Positions 44,273-53,663 of a stretch of DNA of 64,000 nt are shown here, piece by piece. The notes under the pieces are model-generated. The model saw nothing but the letters and a program-made list of their open reading frames with translations. It did no database searches and was not told the origin of the DNA. The DNA is from Cytophaga sp. FL35 (lineage in GTDB: Bacteria; Bacteroidota; Bacteroidia; Flavobacteriales; Flavobacteriaceae). The position numbers and the translations under genes are program-made. Location: NCBI RefSeq assembly GCF_014349235.1, contig NZ_JACSOH010000018.1, positions 33,468 through 97,467 of the forward strand, in the 5' to 3' direction. The number at the start of each line of letters is the position of its first letter. Position 1 is the stretch's first letter.

Positions 44273-47152
44273 TTAGCGGTTGAGGTATAACCTTCCTTGA
44301 ATTGGTTGGTGGCCATCTTTGTTGTAGTTAATAACGTAGAAATAGACACCGTTCGGAGCGGTTTTTCCTCCTTCAGAACCATCCCAAGCGGGGTTGGAGC
44401 GGTCTCCTTTAAAGAGTGAAGCGCCATATCTATTCAGAATTTCCAAGGTGAAATCAGGAAAAATAATTTCTATGTTGGGAACAAAAAATGTATCGTTTCT
44501 GCCATCGGCATTCGGTGAAAACCCATCAGGAATAAAAAACCCATAATCTTCGGGGTCGCAATTGGTAAGGTCTACCGTAACCGCCATTCTTTCGGGGTTC
44601 ATGCAACCGGTATCAGGGTTGAAGCTTACGGCGTAATACGTGGTTTCCGATTGTAAAAGTGTTTGGTCCTCAAGCGGATTACCTTCTTCGGGTGTGTCAT
44701 ACCAAAGCACTTCATAAGGGTTGTCTCCTTCTATCGTACGCAGGTCGTAAATAGTTGGGTTATCTAAACCACAAAGTGCGATGGTACTAAAAGCTAGGGA
44801 AACTGGTTCCAATCCGTATACGGTAGGAATTATTTCTACCCTCTCTGTACTACTACAACCGTTCGATTCGGTATTAGCGGCAAAATAGCTGGTGCCATCG
44901 ACCAAAAGGGTGCTATTGTCCAAGGGGTTGCCTCCGGTAGCATTGTCGTACCATGTTACCGTACCATTTGCAGAAACCGATGGGTTCAATTCTAAAACGG
45001 TTGCTTGTTCAGAAGTGCAGAAGGTAGGATTTGTATTTAAGGCGGATGGTCCCTCGGGATTGGATAGGGTGGTAATCACCCTTATTCTATTGGATCCCTC
45101 GCAATTATTGTTGGGGTCTGTATTCGAGATAAAATAATCTTCTCCATCTACTAATTCCGTATCCAATGGTAATATGTCCATATCGGACTCGGTAGCGTAG
45201 AAAAGGATTTCCCCGTTGGCAGTTACTTGAATATCAGCTAAAGAAGGTGGATTGCTAGCAAAATCACTAAGACAAAAATTTTGATTGAGTTCGGCTATAG
45301 GTAAGGCTGGTATTCCTTCAATAGCGAAATTTTCACTTTCTTCAAATTCAAAAGTCAATCTACAGGCGGTGGTATCATTTTGTGTACTTCTCACACTAAT
45401 GGTGTAGTTTCCTTGTTCCAATGAGGCAACGTCCAAATCGTAAGATGCCGTACCACCCGTAAAATTGATAGTGTTTTCCAATACCACCTGACCTGAGCTT
45501 TGGCTAACAACATCATAGGTGATGTTATAACTCCCATCCGCAAGATTGGGTGCGTCAATTTGAACCTCGATTTGCGTTGCGTTACATGAATTATCAACTA
45601 GTAGGTCAAGAACTATATCAGCAGGAGGTGAAATTACCGTAAAACTTGTAGTGATATCGCAGCCGAGGGTAAACCCGCTTTGAACCGTAAAAGAAATATC
45701 ATACGAACCTGCTTCCGGTAGTTGCAAAGCTGGAATCTCAAAGCTTCCATTTCCAGAATAGAAAGCAACATCAGAGATACTAAAATTCGACTCAATACCA
45801 TCGGTATCGGTAATTGTATAATCGACATCGTAATTCCCATCGGCAAAATTTAAAGAAGCATCATAAATATTGGTAAGGGAGATAGGTACATCAGAACCCA
45901 AGCAGCTATCGGTAGCCATCGCCTTAGGGTCTGTAACAATAAAATCTACTGGAGGAACCTGAATATCAGGGCATACTTCGGCACCTAAAGATTCTATTGA
46001 AATGGTTACAATCTCGTTCATCGGTACCGTGCTTGCGTCAATATCAAAATAACCCGTACCATCATTTGCCAGTACTATTGATGTGGTTGCGCTAAAAGTA
46101 CCACTAAGGGAGGATAATGAATAGTTGCCCCCGTATGTGCCATCAGGGATTAGAGTTGTATTGTATGAGTCTATTTGTACTCTATAATCCAATGGTCCTG
46201 CACAAAAATTTGTAGCCTCCATCGTTCCTTGCAAGGTGGGCAAAATGATAATATCTACAGATGTTTGACTGATGGTACAAACGGCATGAGAAGGATACAC
46301 TGTATAGGTGAAGGTATAAGTTCCAGGTCCGTTGTTGTCCCTTATAGCTTGGACATCCACCGTATTGTCGGTAAGGTCGTCCAATTGATTGGTGGAAGGC
46401 CCTTCTGACCAAGTGCCGTTGATATCCTCATCCATTAATAGCGTATTGAGGTTAAAATTGGTCATACCCGATAAATCTTCTGAATTACAAACCGTAAGGG
46501 CTGAACCTACACCGGAATTGGCGGGTCGTTGTACCTCCAGAATCAAACTAACCTGTCTACTGGGGCATGTACCTACGGCAGTCACCGTATGGGTGAACTC
46601 ATAAATTCCTACGCCGGCATCGGCGGCATTGAAAAAGTTTTGTGTAAGATGGTCTCCTGCCCCAGGTGTTACGGCAGCCCATGAACCATTAAAATCTTGA
46701 AACTTACCGTCAGTCTCGTCGCCAATAAAACTATGAAGGTTTACGGCAGGATTATCTCCACAAGCATCTGCTGTACCATCAATATTGTCTTCACCTGGGT
46801 AACCACCAAGGATAACCGTAATCACCGCGCTTTCCCCACAAACGTCATTAGTATAGGTAAATTCATGGAAGCCAGAGTTTTTAACGTCCCAGAGGTTTAC
46901 GATACCGGTATTTCTGTCCAAGGCAAAGAAATTGGCGGGGTCGTTCGTGGACCAGGTTCCTCCAGGTGTAGGGGTGCCACCTAATTGTGCGAATAAATCA
47001 AAGGTTTTGTTGTTCTCATCAGAGTCTTTATTACAGACAGTGACGGAATTATCGTTCCCGGCGCACTGGGTATAACTTTTAGTGCTCCCGAATGCCAAAA
47101 TCAAAAATAAAGTCCATTTAAAAAAAGACTTTTTTTGGAGGAAATATGTCAT
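44273..47152 (-). CDS. large secreted surface protein with type B (gliding-associated) C-terminal domain
   Basis: A 959-residue protein starting at the ATG at 47152, which gives a signal peptide ending KSYTQ. The body is a series of Ig-like or PKD-like sandwiches with repeated phrases such as SYNITYDV, YDVDYTITD, PTFCTSEQATVLEL and TYTVYPSHAVC; each unit carries paired Cys. The end, FIPDGFSPNADGRNDTF ... ILNRYGASLFKGDRSNPAWDG, is the type B CTD that directs export by the type IX system and attachment to the surface. It begins an operon with PorP/SprF and the OmpA-type partner. An adhesin role is probable but not proven. Confidence 0.93.
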   Translation of the reverse strand: MTYFLQKKSFFKWTLFLILAFGSTKSYTQCAGNDNSVTVCNKDSDENNKTFDLFAQLGGTPTPGGTWSTNDPANFFALDRNTGIVNLWDVKNSGFHEFTYTNDVCGESAVITVILGGYPGEDNIDGTADACGDNPAVNLHSFIGDETDGKFQDFNGSWAAVTPGAGDHLTQNFFNAADAGVGIYEFTHTVTAVGTCPSRQVSLILEVQRPANSGVGSALTVCNSEDLSGMTNFNLNTLLMDEDINGTWSEGPSTNQLDDLTDNTVDVQAIRDNNGPGTYTFTYTVYPSHAVCTISQTSVDIIILPTLQGTMEATNFCAGPLDYRVQIDSYNTTLIPDGTYGGNYSLSSLSGTFSATTSIVLANDGTGYFDIDASTVPMNEIVTISIESLGAEVCPDIQVPPVDFIVTDPKAMATDSCLGSDVPISLTNIYDASLNFADGNYDVDYTITDTDGIESNFSISDVAFYSGNGSFEIPALQLPEAGSYDISFTVQSGFTLGCDITTSFTVISPPADIVLDLLVDNSCNATQIEVQIDAPNLADGSYNITYDVVSQSSGQVVLENTINFTGGTASYDLDVASLEQGNYTISVRSTQNDTTACRLTFEFEESENFAIEGIPALPIAELNQNFCLSDFASNPPSLADIQVTANGEILFYATESDMDILPLDTELVDGEDYFISNTDPNNNCEGSNRIRVITTLSNPEGPSALNTNPTFCTSEQATVLELNPSVSANGTVTWYDNATGGNPLDNSTLLVDGTSYFAANTESNGCSSTERVEIIPTVYGLEPVSLAFSTIALCGLDNPTIYDLRTIEGDNPYEVLWYDTPEEGNPLEDQTLLQSETTYYAVSFNPDTGCMNPERMAVTVDLTNCDPEDYGFFIPDGFSPNADGRNDTFFVPNIEIIFPDFTLEILNRYGASLFKGDRSNPAWDGSEGGKTAPNGVYFYVINYNKDGHQPIQGRLYLNR

Positions 47153-47194
47153 GGTAGGTTGTTTAAGGCCTGATTTCTCCTGCCTACTCAATGA

Positions 47195-47202
47195 CAAAAC
47201 TA
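47195..47202 (-). promoter_or_regulatory. candidate -7 box for the surface-protein operon (TAGTTTTG)
   Basis: Exact TAnnTTTG on the minus strand, 42 bases before the ATG at 47152. No clear -33 TTG was found. Confidence 0.4.
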
Positions 47203-47386
47203 TTGGTATGCCCCATGAAGAAAGAAAAAATGTTGTCAACTAGCCATTTCGAAAGGTGAATCTTACAATATAAGTAGGCTGTACTGATGGAAATATGCAT
47301 TTTGTCGATGAATTATAGCTTTTTGGAGGATTTTGAGAGTTTAAAGCGAAAATTTTGGAATGGCTCGTCTTCACAACTTCAATACC

Positions 47387-47394
47387 TATATTTG
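47387..47394 (+). promoter_or_regulatory. candidate -7 box for mpl (TATATTTG)
   Basis: Exact TAnnTTTG, 17 bases before the ATG of mpl. The divergent gap 47153-47411 holds this and the minus-strand box only. Confidence 0.5.
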
Positions 47395-47411
47395 CGTAAA
47401 CATTTTTTTAA

Positions 47412-48770
47412 ATGCAGATTCATTTTATAGCCATTGGCGGAAGCGCCATGCACAATTTAGCCTTGGCACTTGAGCATAAAGGATATATAATAACAGGTAG
47501 CGACGATGTTATTTTTGAGCCTTCAAAAAGTAGGTTGCAAGAAAAGGGATTGCTACCGGAAGCGTTTGGCTGGTTTCCTGATAAAGTCCATCAGGGTCTT
47601 GATGCTGTTATTTTGGGTATGCATGCCAAACCTGATAATCCGGAGTTATTAAAGGCTCAAGAGTTGGGACTCACTATATACTCGTATCCAGAGTTTCTTT
47701 ACGAGCAGAGTAAACATAAGACCAGGGTGGTTATTGGGGGTAGCCACGGGAAAACGACTATTACCTCAATGATTTTGCACGTGCTGAATTACCATGATAT
47801 CGAGGTGGATTTTATGGTAGGGGCCCAATTGGAAGGTTTTGACCGTATGGTGCATTTAACCGAAGAAAATGATTTTATAGTTTTGGAGGGCGATGAGTAT
47901 TTATCATCACCTATTGACAGAAGACCAAAATTTCATCTATATAAGCCTAATATTGCCCTTTTAAGCGGAATTGCTTGGGACCACATCAATGTTTTTCCCA
48001 CTTTTGAAAATTATGTAGAGCAGTTTCAAATTTTTGTAGATGGAATTGTGAAAGGAGGTAGCATTACGTATAATGAAGAAGACGATGAAGTGAAAAAGGT
48101 TGTAGAGGCTTCTGAAAATCCAATTCGTAAATTACCTTACCGTACTCCTGAATTCTCCGTTGAAAATGGTGAAACGCTATTGGAAACTCCCGATGGGCTT
48201 ATGCCTATTGAAGTATTTGGCAAGCATAATTTAAGCAATTTGGCCGGTGCAAAATGGATTTGTCAGAATATGGGAGTTGATGAAGAAGATTTCTATGAGG
48301 CCATAGCTACATTCAAAGGAGCTTCCAAGAGACTGGAAAAGATTGCCGAGGGTACTACCTCCATTGCTTATAAAGATTTTGCCCATTCACCCAGTAAGGT
48401 GGCCGCGACCACCAGGGCGGTAAAAGAGCAGTACCCCGATAGAAAATTAATAGCCTGTCTTGAATTGCACACTTACAGTAGTTTTAATCCTGAATTTTTA
48501 AAGGAATATAAAGGAGCTTTGGACTCGGCTGATGAAGCCATTGTCTTCTATTTGCCGGAATCCGTAGCCATAAAGAAACTAGACCCAGTATCTCCAGAAC
48601 AGATTAGGGAAGCTTTTGGGAGAAGTGATTTGCAGATTTTTACGGATGCAAGTTCTTTCCATAATCGAATATTTTCTTCCGAATTTGACAATACTACTTT
48701 GCTATTGATGAGTTCGGGTAATTATGGCGGTTTAAGCCTTCAAGAGGTCAAGCAAAAAATAGAAGACTAA
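47412..48770 (+). CDS. mpl: UDP-MurNAc : L-Ala-gamma-D-Glu-meso-DAP ligase (peptidoglycan recycling)
   Basis: A 452-residue Mur ligase-family protein. The N-terminal HFIAIGGSAMHNLALALEHKGY is the UDP-binding domain and GGSHGKTTITS (residues 109-119) is the ATP loop. KDFAHSPSKVAATTRAVKEQYPD lies in the C-terminal domain. The MurC-like opening with SAMHNLA and the 452-residue length fit Mpl, which reattaches recycled tripeptide to UDP-MurNAc in the cytosol; it implies meso-DAP peptidoglycan. Confidence 0.92.
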   Translation: MQIHFIAIGGSAMHNLALALEHKGYIITGSDDVIFEPSKSRLQEKGLLPEAFGWFPDKVHQGLDAVILGMHAKPDNPELLKAQELGLTIYSYPEFLYEQSKHKTRVVIGGSHGKTTITSMILHVLNYHDIEVDFMVGAQLEGFDRMVHLTEENDFIVLEGDEYLSSPIDRRPKFHLYKPNIALLSGIAWDHINVFPTFENYVEQFQIFVDGIVKGGSITYNEEDDEVKKVVEASENPIRKLPYRTPEFSVENGETLLETPDGLMPIEVFGKHNLSNLAGAKWICQNMGVDEEDFYEAIATFKGASKRLEKIAEGTTSIAYKDFAHSPSKVAATTRAVKEQYPDRKLIACLELHTYSSFNPEFLKEYKGALDSADEAIVFYLPESVAIKKLDPVSPEQIREAFGRSDLQIFTDASSFHNRIFSSEFDNTTLLLMSSGNYGGLSLQEVKQKIED

Positions 48771-48815
48771 GCCCAACTGGCAAATTTCTAGTAACGGAGA
48801 ATTGCATTTAGTCAT

Positions 48816-48823
48816 TATCTTTA
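48816..48823 (+). promoter_or_regulatory. possible -7 box at the radC start (TATCTTTA)
   Basis: One mismatch (last base A, not G) to TAnnTTTG, with exactly four bases to the radC ATG. It is the fifth case of this N4 spacing in the window, but the weakest. Confidence 0.25.
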
Positions 48824-48827
48824 TCCT

Positions 48828-49526
48828 ATGCAGGAAGAAAAAAAGTCATTTTCCATTAAAAATTGGTCAGATGATGACAAGCCTAGGGAGAAGTTGGTAC
48901 AAAAAGGGCGATCCGTCTTATCCGATGCGGAGCTTATAGCTATTTTAATCGGATCTGGTAGCAGAAGCGAAAGTGCCGTGGAGCTCTCCAAAAGAATTTT
49001 GGCTTCTGCGGATAATAATTTGAACGAGTTGGGAAAGCTCTCCATAAAGCAACTAATGTCGTTCAAAGGAATAGGGGAAGCTAAAGCCGTGACTATTGCA
49101 GCAGCCTTGGAAATTGGTAGAAGAAGAAGGGGTGAAGAGGCTATCATAGTCTCTAAAATTACTTGTAGCCGTGATGCCTATGAAATTTTGCAACCCCTTA
49201 TTGGAGAATTGGAGCACGAAGAATTTTGGATTCTCTATTTGAACAATTCTAACAAAGTGTTGCACAAAGCGCAATTGAGCAAAGGAGGTTTGACAGGTAC
49301 TTTGGTCGATGTTCGTATTGTTATGAAACAAGCCCTTGAGCTGGGAGCAGTGGGTTTGATATTGGCCCATAACCATCCCTCGGGCACTTTGAGGCCAAGT
49401 ACACAAGACAAGAGCATTACTCAAAAATTGAAGCGGGCCGCAGATGCTTTGGATGTGAAAGTTTTAGATCATATCATCGTCACCCAGAGAGATTATTATA
49501 GTTTTGCTGATGAGACTATTCTGTAA
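48828..49526 (+). CDS. radC: RadC-family JAB domain protein
   Basis: A 232-residue protein with the RadC layout: N-terminal helix-hairpin-helix (LMSFKGIGEAKAVTIAAALEIGRRR) and a C-terminal JAB/MPN+ domain with the metal motif GLILAHNHPSGTLRPS and the upstream Glu in EEFWILYLNNS. RadC was named for DNA repair, but its function is unsettled. It is followed by the deacetylase-like gene and has the only near-consensus box at its start. Confidence 0.95.
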   Translation: MQEEKKSFSIKNWSDDDKPREKLVQKGRSVLSDAELIAILIGSGSRSESAVELSKRILASADNNLNELGKLSIKQLMSFKGIGEAKAVTIAAALEIGRRRRGEEAIIVSKITCSRDAYEILQPLIGELEHEEFWILYLNNSNKVLHKAQLSKGGLTGTLVDVRIVMKQALELGAVGLILAHNHPSGTLRPSTQDKSITQKLKRAADALDVKVLDHIIVTQRDYYSFADETIL

Positions 49527-49564
49527 AGAAGGTTCCTATTTAAAACAAGCCTCTTAAACTAATT

Positions 49565-50863
49565 ATGTTATTAATCTACACCCATAAAATTACGCCTCGC
49601 CTTACCTATACCATGAGGCAGCTATTTACGCGTATTTTAGGTGTGGAAATTACTTTTACTACTAAAGTTGAGGATTTCATCAAGCATTCTGGAGCTAAAA
49701 TTACTTACACCAAGCAAGCCCTTCAGAATGAATTTTTTGTTAGAAGTAATGACCTTTTGTTTGAACAGGGTATCAACGATTTTCAAATTACCGTAAGGGA
49801 TTGGAATGGAGTGCCTTGTTTTTTTAGTGCTGGCGAACGTAGTAACATTCCCTTTGATATTTTCTCTGCCAGCTTTTATCTATTGAGTAGATACGAAGAG
49901 TATTTGCCCCATGTAAAAGATGTTCATGGTAGGTTTCCGCCCAAGGAGAGCTTAGCCCACATGAACAATTTCTTAAGGCAGCCAGTAGTGGATATTTGGG
50001 CATACCGCTTAAGGGAAATGCTCTTGGAGAAATTTCCCGATTTGGAATATACATCTCGCGAATATAAGTACACCAGCTTAATTGATGTAACAACTTCCCA
50101 TAGTTACGCCTACAGGGGGCTGGTACGGAGTGTAGCAGGATTGTTCTATGATTTAGGAACTTTAAAGTTAAGAAGGGTTGTCGATCGTGTAAAGGTCTGG
50201 TTCGACCCCCAAAGTGATCCTTATGACAATTTTGAATACTTGGTAGATCTTCATAAAAAATTGCAGCTGAAGAGTATTTTTTTCTTTCAGTTTGCCGCAT
50301 ATTCAACCTATGACAAAAATGTTTCGCCCAACCACAACAAATTTAGATATCTGATCAAATCTATTTCTGATTATAGTACAGTGGCCTTGGCCGCTTCCTA
50401 TAGTTCTTTTACCAATGTAGAGTTGCTAAAGAAGGAACGGAAAGATTTGGCAGGTGTGATCAATAGATCTGTAGATGCTTCTAGAATGCGATATAACAGA
50501 ATACAACTTCCACAAAGCTACCGAGATCTAATAGAAGCTGAATTTACGGATGACTATACCATGGGGTATACCCACGAACTAGGTTTTAGGGCGGGAACCT
50601 GTAGTACCTTTTACTTCTACGATATTAATTTGGAAATACAGCAACCCATAAGGGTGCATCCTTTTGCCGTTCATGATTATGCCCTCAACAATTTTAAAAA
50701 CAAGGAGGCCATGCTTGAAGGGGTAAACGGTATTTATCAGCAAATACAAAATGTAGAGGGTGAGTTTTTGTCCATTTTTTCAAATGAATTGTTGGGTGGC
50801 AAGGTGAACAGGGTTGATTGGAAGGATTTTTACGCACAATTTATTAAGAGATTCCATGTTTAG
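49565..50863 (+). CDS. polysaccharide deacetylase-family protein with DUF7033-like N-terminus
   Basis: A 432-residue protein without a signal peptide. I recall this family in flavobacteria between radC and a HAD hydrolase. The middle has TSLIDVTTSHSYAYRG where deacetylases carry the TDD metal motif; here the expected Asp pair is not evident (a single Asp in LIDVT), and GYTHELGFRAGTCSTFYFYDI near residue 340 resembles the motif 3/4 segment. The reaction may be lost or changed. It overlaps the next gene by eight bases. Family assignment is from overall resemblance and context. Confidence 0.7.
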   Translation: MLLIYTHKITPRLTYTMRQLFTRILGVEITFTTKVEDFIKHSGAKITYTKQALQNEFFVRSNDLLFEQGINDFQITVRDWNGVPCFFSAGERSNIPFDIFSASFYLLSRYEEYLPHVKDVHGRFPPKESLAHMNNFLRQPVVDIWAYRLREMLLEKFPDLEYTSREYKYTSLIDVTTSHSYAYRGLVRSVAGLFYDLGTLKLRRVVDRVKVWFDPQSDPYDNFEYLVDLHKKLQLKSIFFFQFAAYSTYDKNVSPNHNKFRYLIKSISDYSTVALAASYSSFTNVELLKKERKDLAGVINRSVDASRMRYNRIQLPQSYRDLIEAEFTDDYTMGYTHELGFRAGTCSTFYFYDINLEIQQPIRVHPFAVHDYALNNFKNKEAMLEGVNGIYQQIQNVEGEFLSIFSNELLGGKVNRVDWKDFYAQFIKRFHV

Positions 50864-51545
50864 AGATACCGTAACCGATATTTTTTTCGATTTGGACCAC
50901 ACCCTGTGGGATTTTGAAAAAAACTCCGCACTTACATTTGAAAAGATTTTGGAGGAAAATGAAATTTCGGTTCCACTGCATCATTTTTTGGAAGTTTATA
51001 TTCCCGCCAACTTGGCTTTTTGGAAATTATATCGCGAGGAAAAAATCACCAAAGAGGAATTAAGATACCAAAGGTTAAAAACAGTTTTTGACGAGTTAAA
51101 ATATCCACTTCCCGATGATATCATACTTAAAATGGCTTCGGATTATATAGATAACCTTTCTACCTACAATCATTTGTTTCCTAATACGGTAGAGATTTTG
51201 GATTATCTTAGACCTAATTATAAATTGCACATAATTACGAACGGTTTTCAGGAAGTACAGAATAAGAAGCTTAAAAACGCGGCCATATCGCACTACTTTG
51301 AGCAAGTTATTAATTCTGAAATGGCAGGGGTAAAAAAGCCCAATCCCTATATTTTTAAGTTGGCTTTGGAAAAAGCGGGTACCCAATCTCAAAAGTCTTT
51401 GATGATCGGGGACAGTCTAGAGGCAGATATTCAAGGGGCATTGGCAGTAGGTTACAAGGCTTTGCACTTTAATGCCCACAAGGAAGCAAAGCATCATCAC
51501 TGTGAAATGATTGATGAACTTATTGAAATAAAATCTTTTTTATAG
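50856..51545 (+). CDS. YjjG-type HAD nucleotidase
   Basis: A 229-residue HAD phosphatase of the YjjG group, cleaning up noncanonical pyrimidine nucleotides. The catalytic motif is IFFDLDHTLWDF with Asp12 and Asp14; motif II is HIITNGFQEVQNKK, motif III the Lys in GVKKPNP, and motif IV IGDSLEADIQGA. The ATG at 50856 lies inside the end of the deacetylase-like gene, an eight-base overlap that suggests translational coupling. Confidence 0.9.
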   Translation: MFRDTVTDIFFDLDHTLWDFEKNSALTFEKILEENEISVPLHHFLEVYIPANLAFWKLYREEKITKEELRYQRLKTVFDELKYPLPDDIILKMASDYIDNLSTYNHLFPNTVEILDYLRPNYKLHIITNGFQEVQNKKLKNAAISHYFEQVINSEMAGVKKPNPYIFKLALEKAGTQSQKSLMIGDSLEADIQGALAVGYKALHFNAHKEAKHHHCEMIDELIEIKSFL

Positions 51546-51595
51546 AGTTATATAGGTGTGACCCCTAGGGCCTTTAATCCCTCTTAGGTGATACC

Positions 51596-52147
51596 ATGAA
51601 AATACTCTATAAGTACATTCTTGCTTTTATCGTTGTAATATTCTCTGCCACCTCTTGTGTTGAGGAGCAGGATTTTGACCAATATGATGAAATTTCGGTG
51701 ACTCCTACCTATGAGGCAAGTATGCTGTATGTAGAAGCCCCGGAAGAAATGGTGAATCAGGCTCCAAGCAATCAAGTATTCGTACAAAACTTCAATTTTG
51801 ACGCTTTTAGTTATAAAACCTTTGCAGAAAGGGTTTTGGACGGTTCCATTACTTACATCATTGAAAATACTACCAGTAAGCCATTGGAGATTATTGTAGA
51901 GTTTTTAGATGATCAAGGCAATGTTCTGGGGCCTTTAGAGCGTTTTGATGTAGACCCTGCTCCCACGGCTGTATTGCAAAGGGAAGTTGCCTATGGAGAT
52001 GCAGGACGTCCTATAGATATAATTACCAATACTTCTAGTATTCGTGTGAGTACAACCAATTTAGGTGATACTACAAGCGTCTCAAATGAAGATGATCCCA
52101 AAATCATTGTAAAATCAAGCGCTAAATTTAGAGTACGCCTTAAATGA
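51596..52147 (+). CDS. uncharacterised lipoprotein
   Basis: A 183-residue protein with a lipoprotein signal (KYILAFIVVIFSATSC, acceptor Cys21). The mature part is acidic and mostly beta, with ADLP-free repeats of extended strands such as ITYIIENTTSKPLEIIVEFLDDQG. Its TGA overlaps the ATG of the DUF5723 protein by four bases, so the two probably form a functional pair at the outer membrane. I do not recognise a named domain. Confidence 0.75.
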   Translation: MKILYKYILAFIVVIFSATSCVEEQDFDQYDEISVTPTYEASMLYVEAPEEMVNQAPSNQVFVQNFNFDAFSYKTFAERVLDGSITYIIENTTSKPLEIIVEFLDDQGNVLGPLERFDVDPAPTAVLQREVAYGDAGRPIDIITNTSSIRVSTTNLGDTTSVSNEDDPKIIVKSSAKFRVRLK

Positions 52148-53574
52148 ACCTACGAAATAGCATATTCATAATTCTACTTTTGATAGGTTGTTTGGTTCAG
52201 GCACAGAACAAACAGCTTTTGTATGATTTTACTGAAATTCCGCAGGCGGCGATGGTCAACCCTGGTGTGGAAACAGATTTTCAATGGTACGCGGGCATTC
52301 CGGCTTTATCCGGAATATCTTTTCAGGCCGGTTCCAGTGGAATCTCTGTGGACGATATATTTGCCAATGACGGCTTGGATATCAATGACAAAATAAGGAA
52401 CAGGGCCATTTATGGGATGGATGTAAGGGATGAGCTTAGCGGCACTTTTCAAATTGAATTCTTAAACATTGGATTTAGGGGTAAAAATCCGGATCTCTTT
52501 TATAATGGTGGAATGTATTTAGAAGGGGATGCCATTGGCTATTGGTTTCGTGATTATGCCATTTTGGCTTACGAAGGTAATGCGGATAGGCTTGATGAGT
52601 CCTTTGATTTGGGCCACCTTAAGACAAGAGGGGAGTTGGTCAATGTTTTTCATTTTGGTGTAAACAAGCAAATGGGTAACGGACTCACCATTGGAGGCAG
52701 GGCCAAGATTTATTCCAGTATTTTTGATTTTAACTCAACAAGAAACAGCGGTAGTTTTATCACTAGCGAAGGTCAAAACAATATTTATGTAAGTACACTG
52801 CAGGCGAATATGAGGTTAAGGACATCTGGCTTGAATTCCTTAAAGGATTCCTTTGACGAAGAAAACACTTCAGCAACGATACTTAAAAGAGCTCTTTTTG
52901 GAGGAAATTTAGGGGTTGGGTTTGATGCCGGCTTCACCTATCATTTGAACGAACAATTAACCGTTACCGGAAGTCTTTTGGACATAGGCTTTATTTATCA
53001 TTCCAATGATATAAAAACCTATAGTTTACAAGGGAAAACTACTTTGGAAGGAGTGGAAGTAATTCTCCCGGATGCCTTTGATGATCCTAATACTGATTTC
53101 TGGGAAGATTTGGTAGATGAGGTGGAAGAATTTGTTCCTTTTGAGGATGATGCCAGGAGTTATGTAGCTTTTAGGCCAACTAAATTATATGCTTCTATAC
53201 GATATAATTTTGGAGAGCCTGTTGAAAGTAGAGCAAATTGCGACTGCGGACCGTATAGTTCAAATGGAGCAGGAAATAGGGCTAAATATGTGAATGGTGT
53301 GGGAGCACAACTTTATGCTATTAGCAGACCTAGAGGTCCTCAAGCGGCCTTAACAGCTTTCTATCAAAGAAGATTTGGAAATTTTATGGCTCTAAAGACG
53401 GCCTATACCGTAGATAAATTTTCTTTTACCAATATTGGGTTGGGGGTAAACTTTCAGGCCGGACCTGTTAACTTCTATGCCATGGCAGATAATTTACTTT
53501 CCTATAGAAATATAGCTGCGAGTAATTATGCTTCTTTTCAGTTAGGATTAAATATTATATCTTGGGGGCAATAG
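52144..53574 (+). CDS. DUF5723-family outer-membrane protein
   Basis: A 476-residue protein with a signal peptide (MNLRNSIFIILLLIGCLVQAQ) and a beta-barrel body resembling PorV/FadL-type barrels, with repeated strands through FQAGPVNFYAMADNLLSYRNI and the final FQLGLNIISW. It fits the DUF5723 family common beside lipoproteins in flavobacteria. A CDCG motif occurs near residue 366. Function unknown; its coupling to the lipoprotein gene upstream suggests they work together. Confidence 0.8.
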   Translation: MNLRNSIFIILLLIGCLVQAQNKQLLYDFTEIPQAAMVNPGVETDFQWYAGIPALSGISFQAGSSGISVDDIFANDGLDINDKIRNRAIYGMDVRDELSGTFQIEFLNIGFRGKNPDLFYNGGMYLEGDAIGYWFRDYAILAYEGNADRLDESFDLGHLKTRGELVNVFHFGVNKQMGNGLTIGGRAKIYSSIFDFNSTRNSGSFITSEGQNNIYVSTLQANMRLRTSGLNSLKDSFDEENTSATILKRALFGGNLGVGFDAGFTYHLNEQLTVTGSLLDIGFIYHSNDIKTYSLQGKTTLEGVEVILPDAFDDPNTDFWEDLVDEVEEFVPFEDDARSYVAFRPTKLYASIRYNFGEPVESRANCDCGPYSSNGAGNRAKYVNGVGAQLYAISRPRGPQAALTAFYQRRFGNFMALKTAYTVDKFSFTNIGLGVNFQAGPVNFYAMADNLLSYRNIAASNYASFQLGLNIISWGQ

Positions 53575-53663
53575 GGAAGGAGTATCTTCTTAATTAGGTG
53601 CTAAATTAAAATTTGGCATGCTTTTTTCATCTTCCTTTGTAAAATCGATTAAAGAAAAAGATT

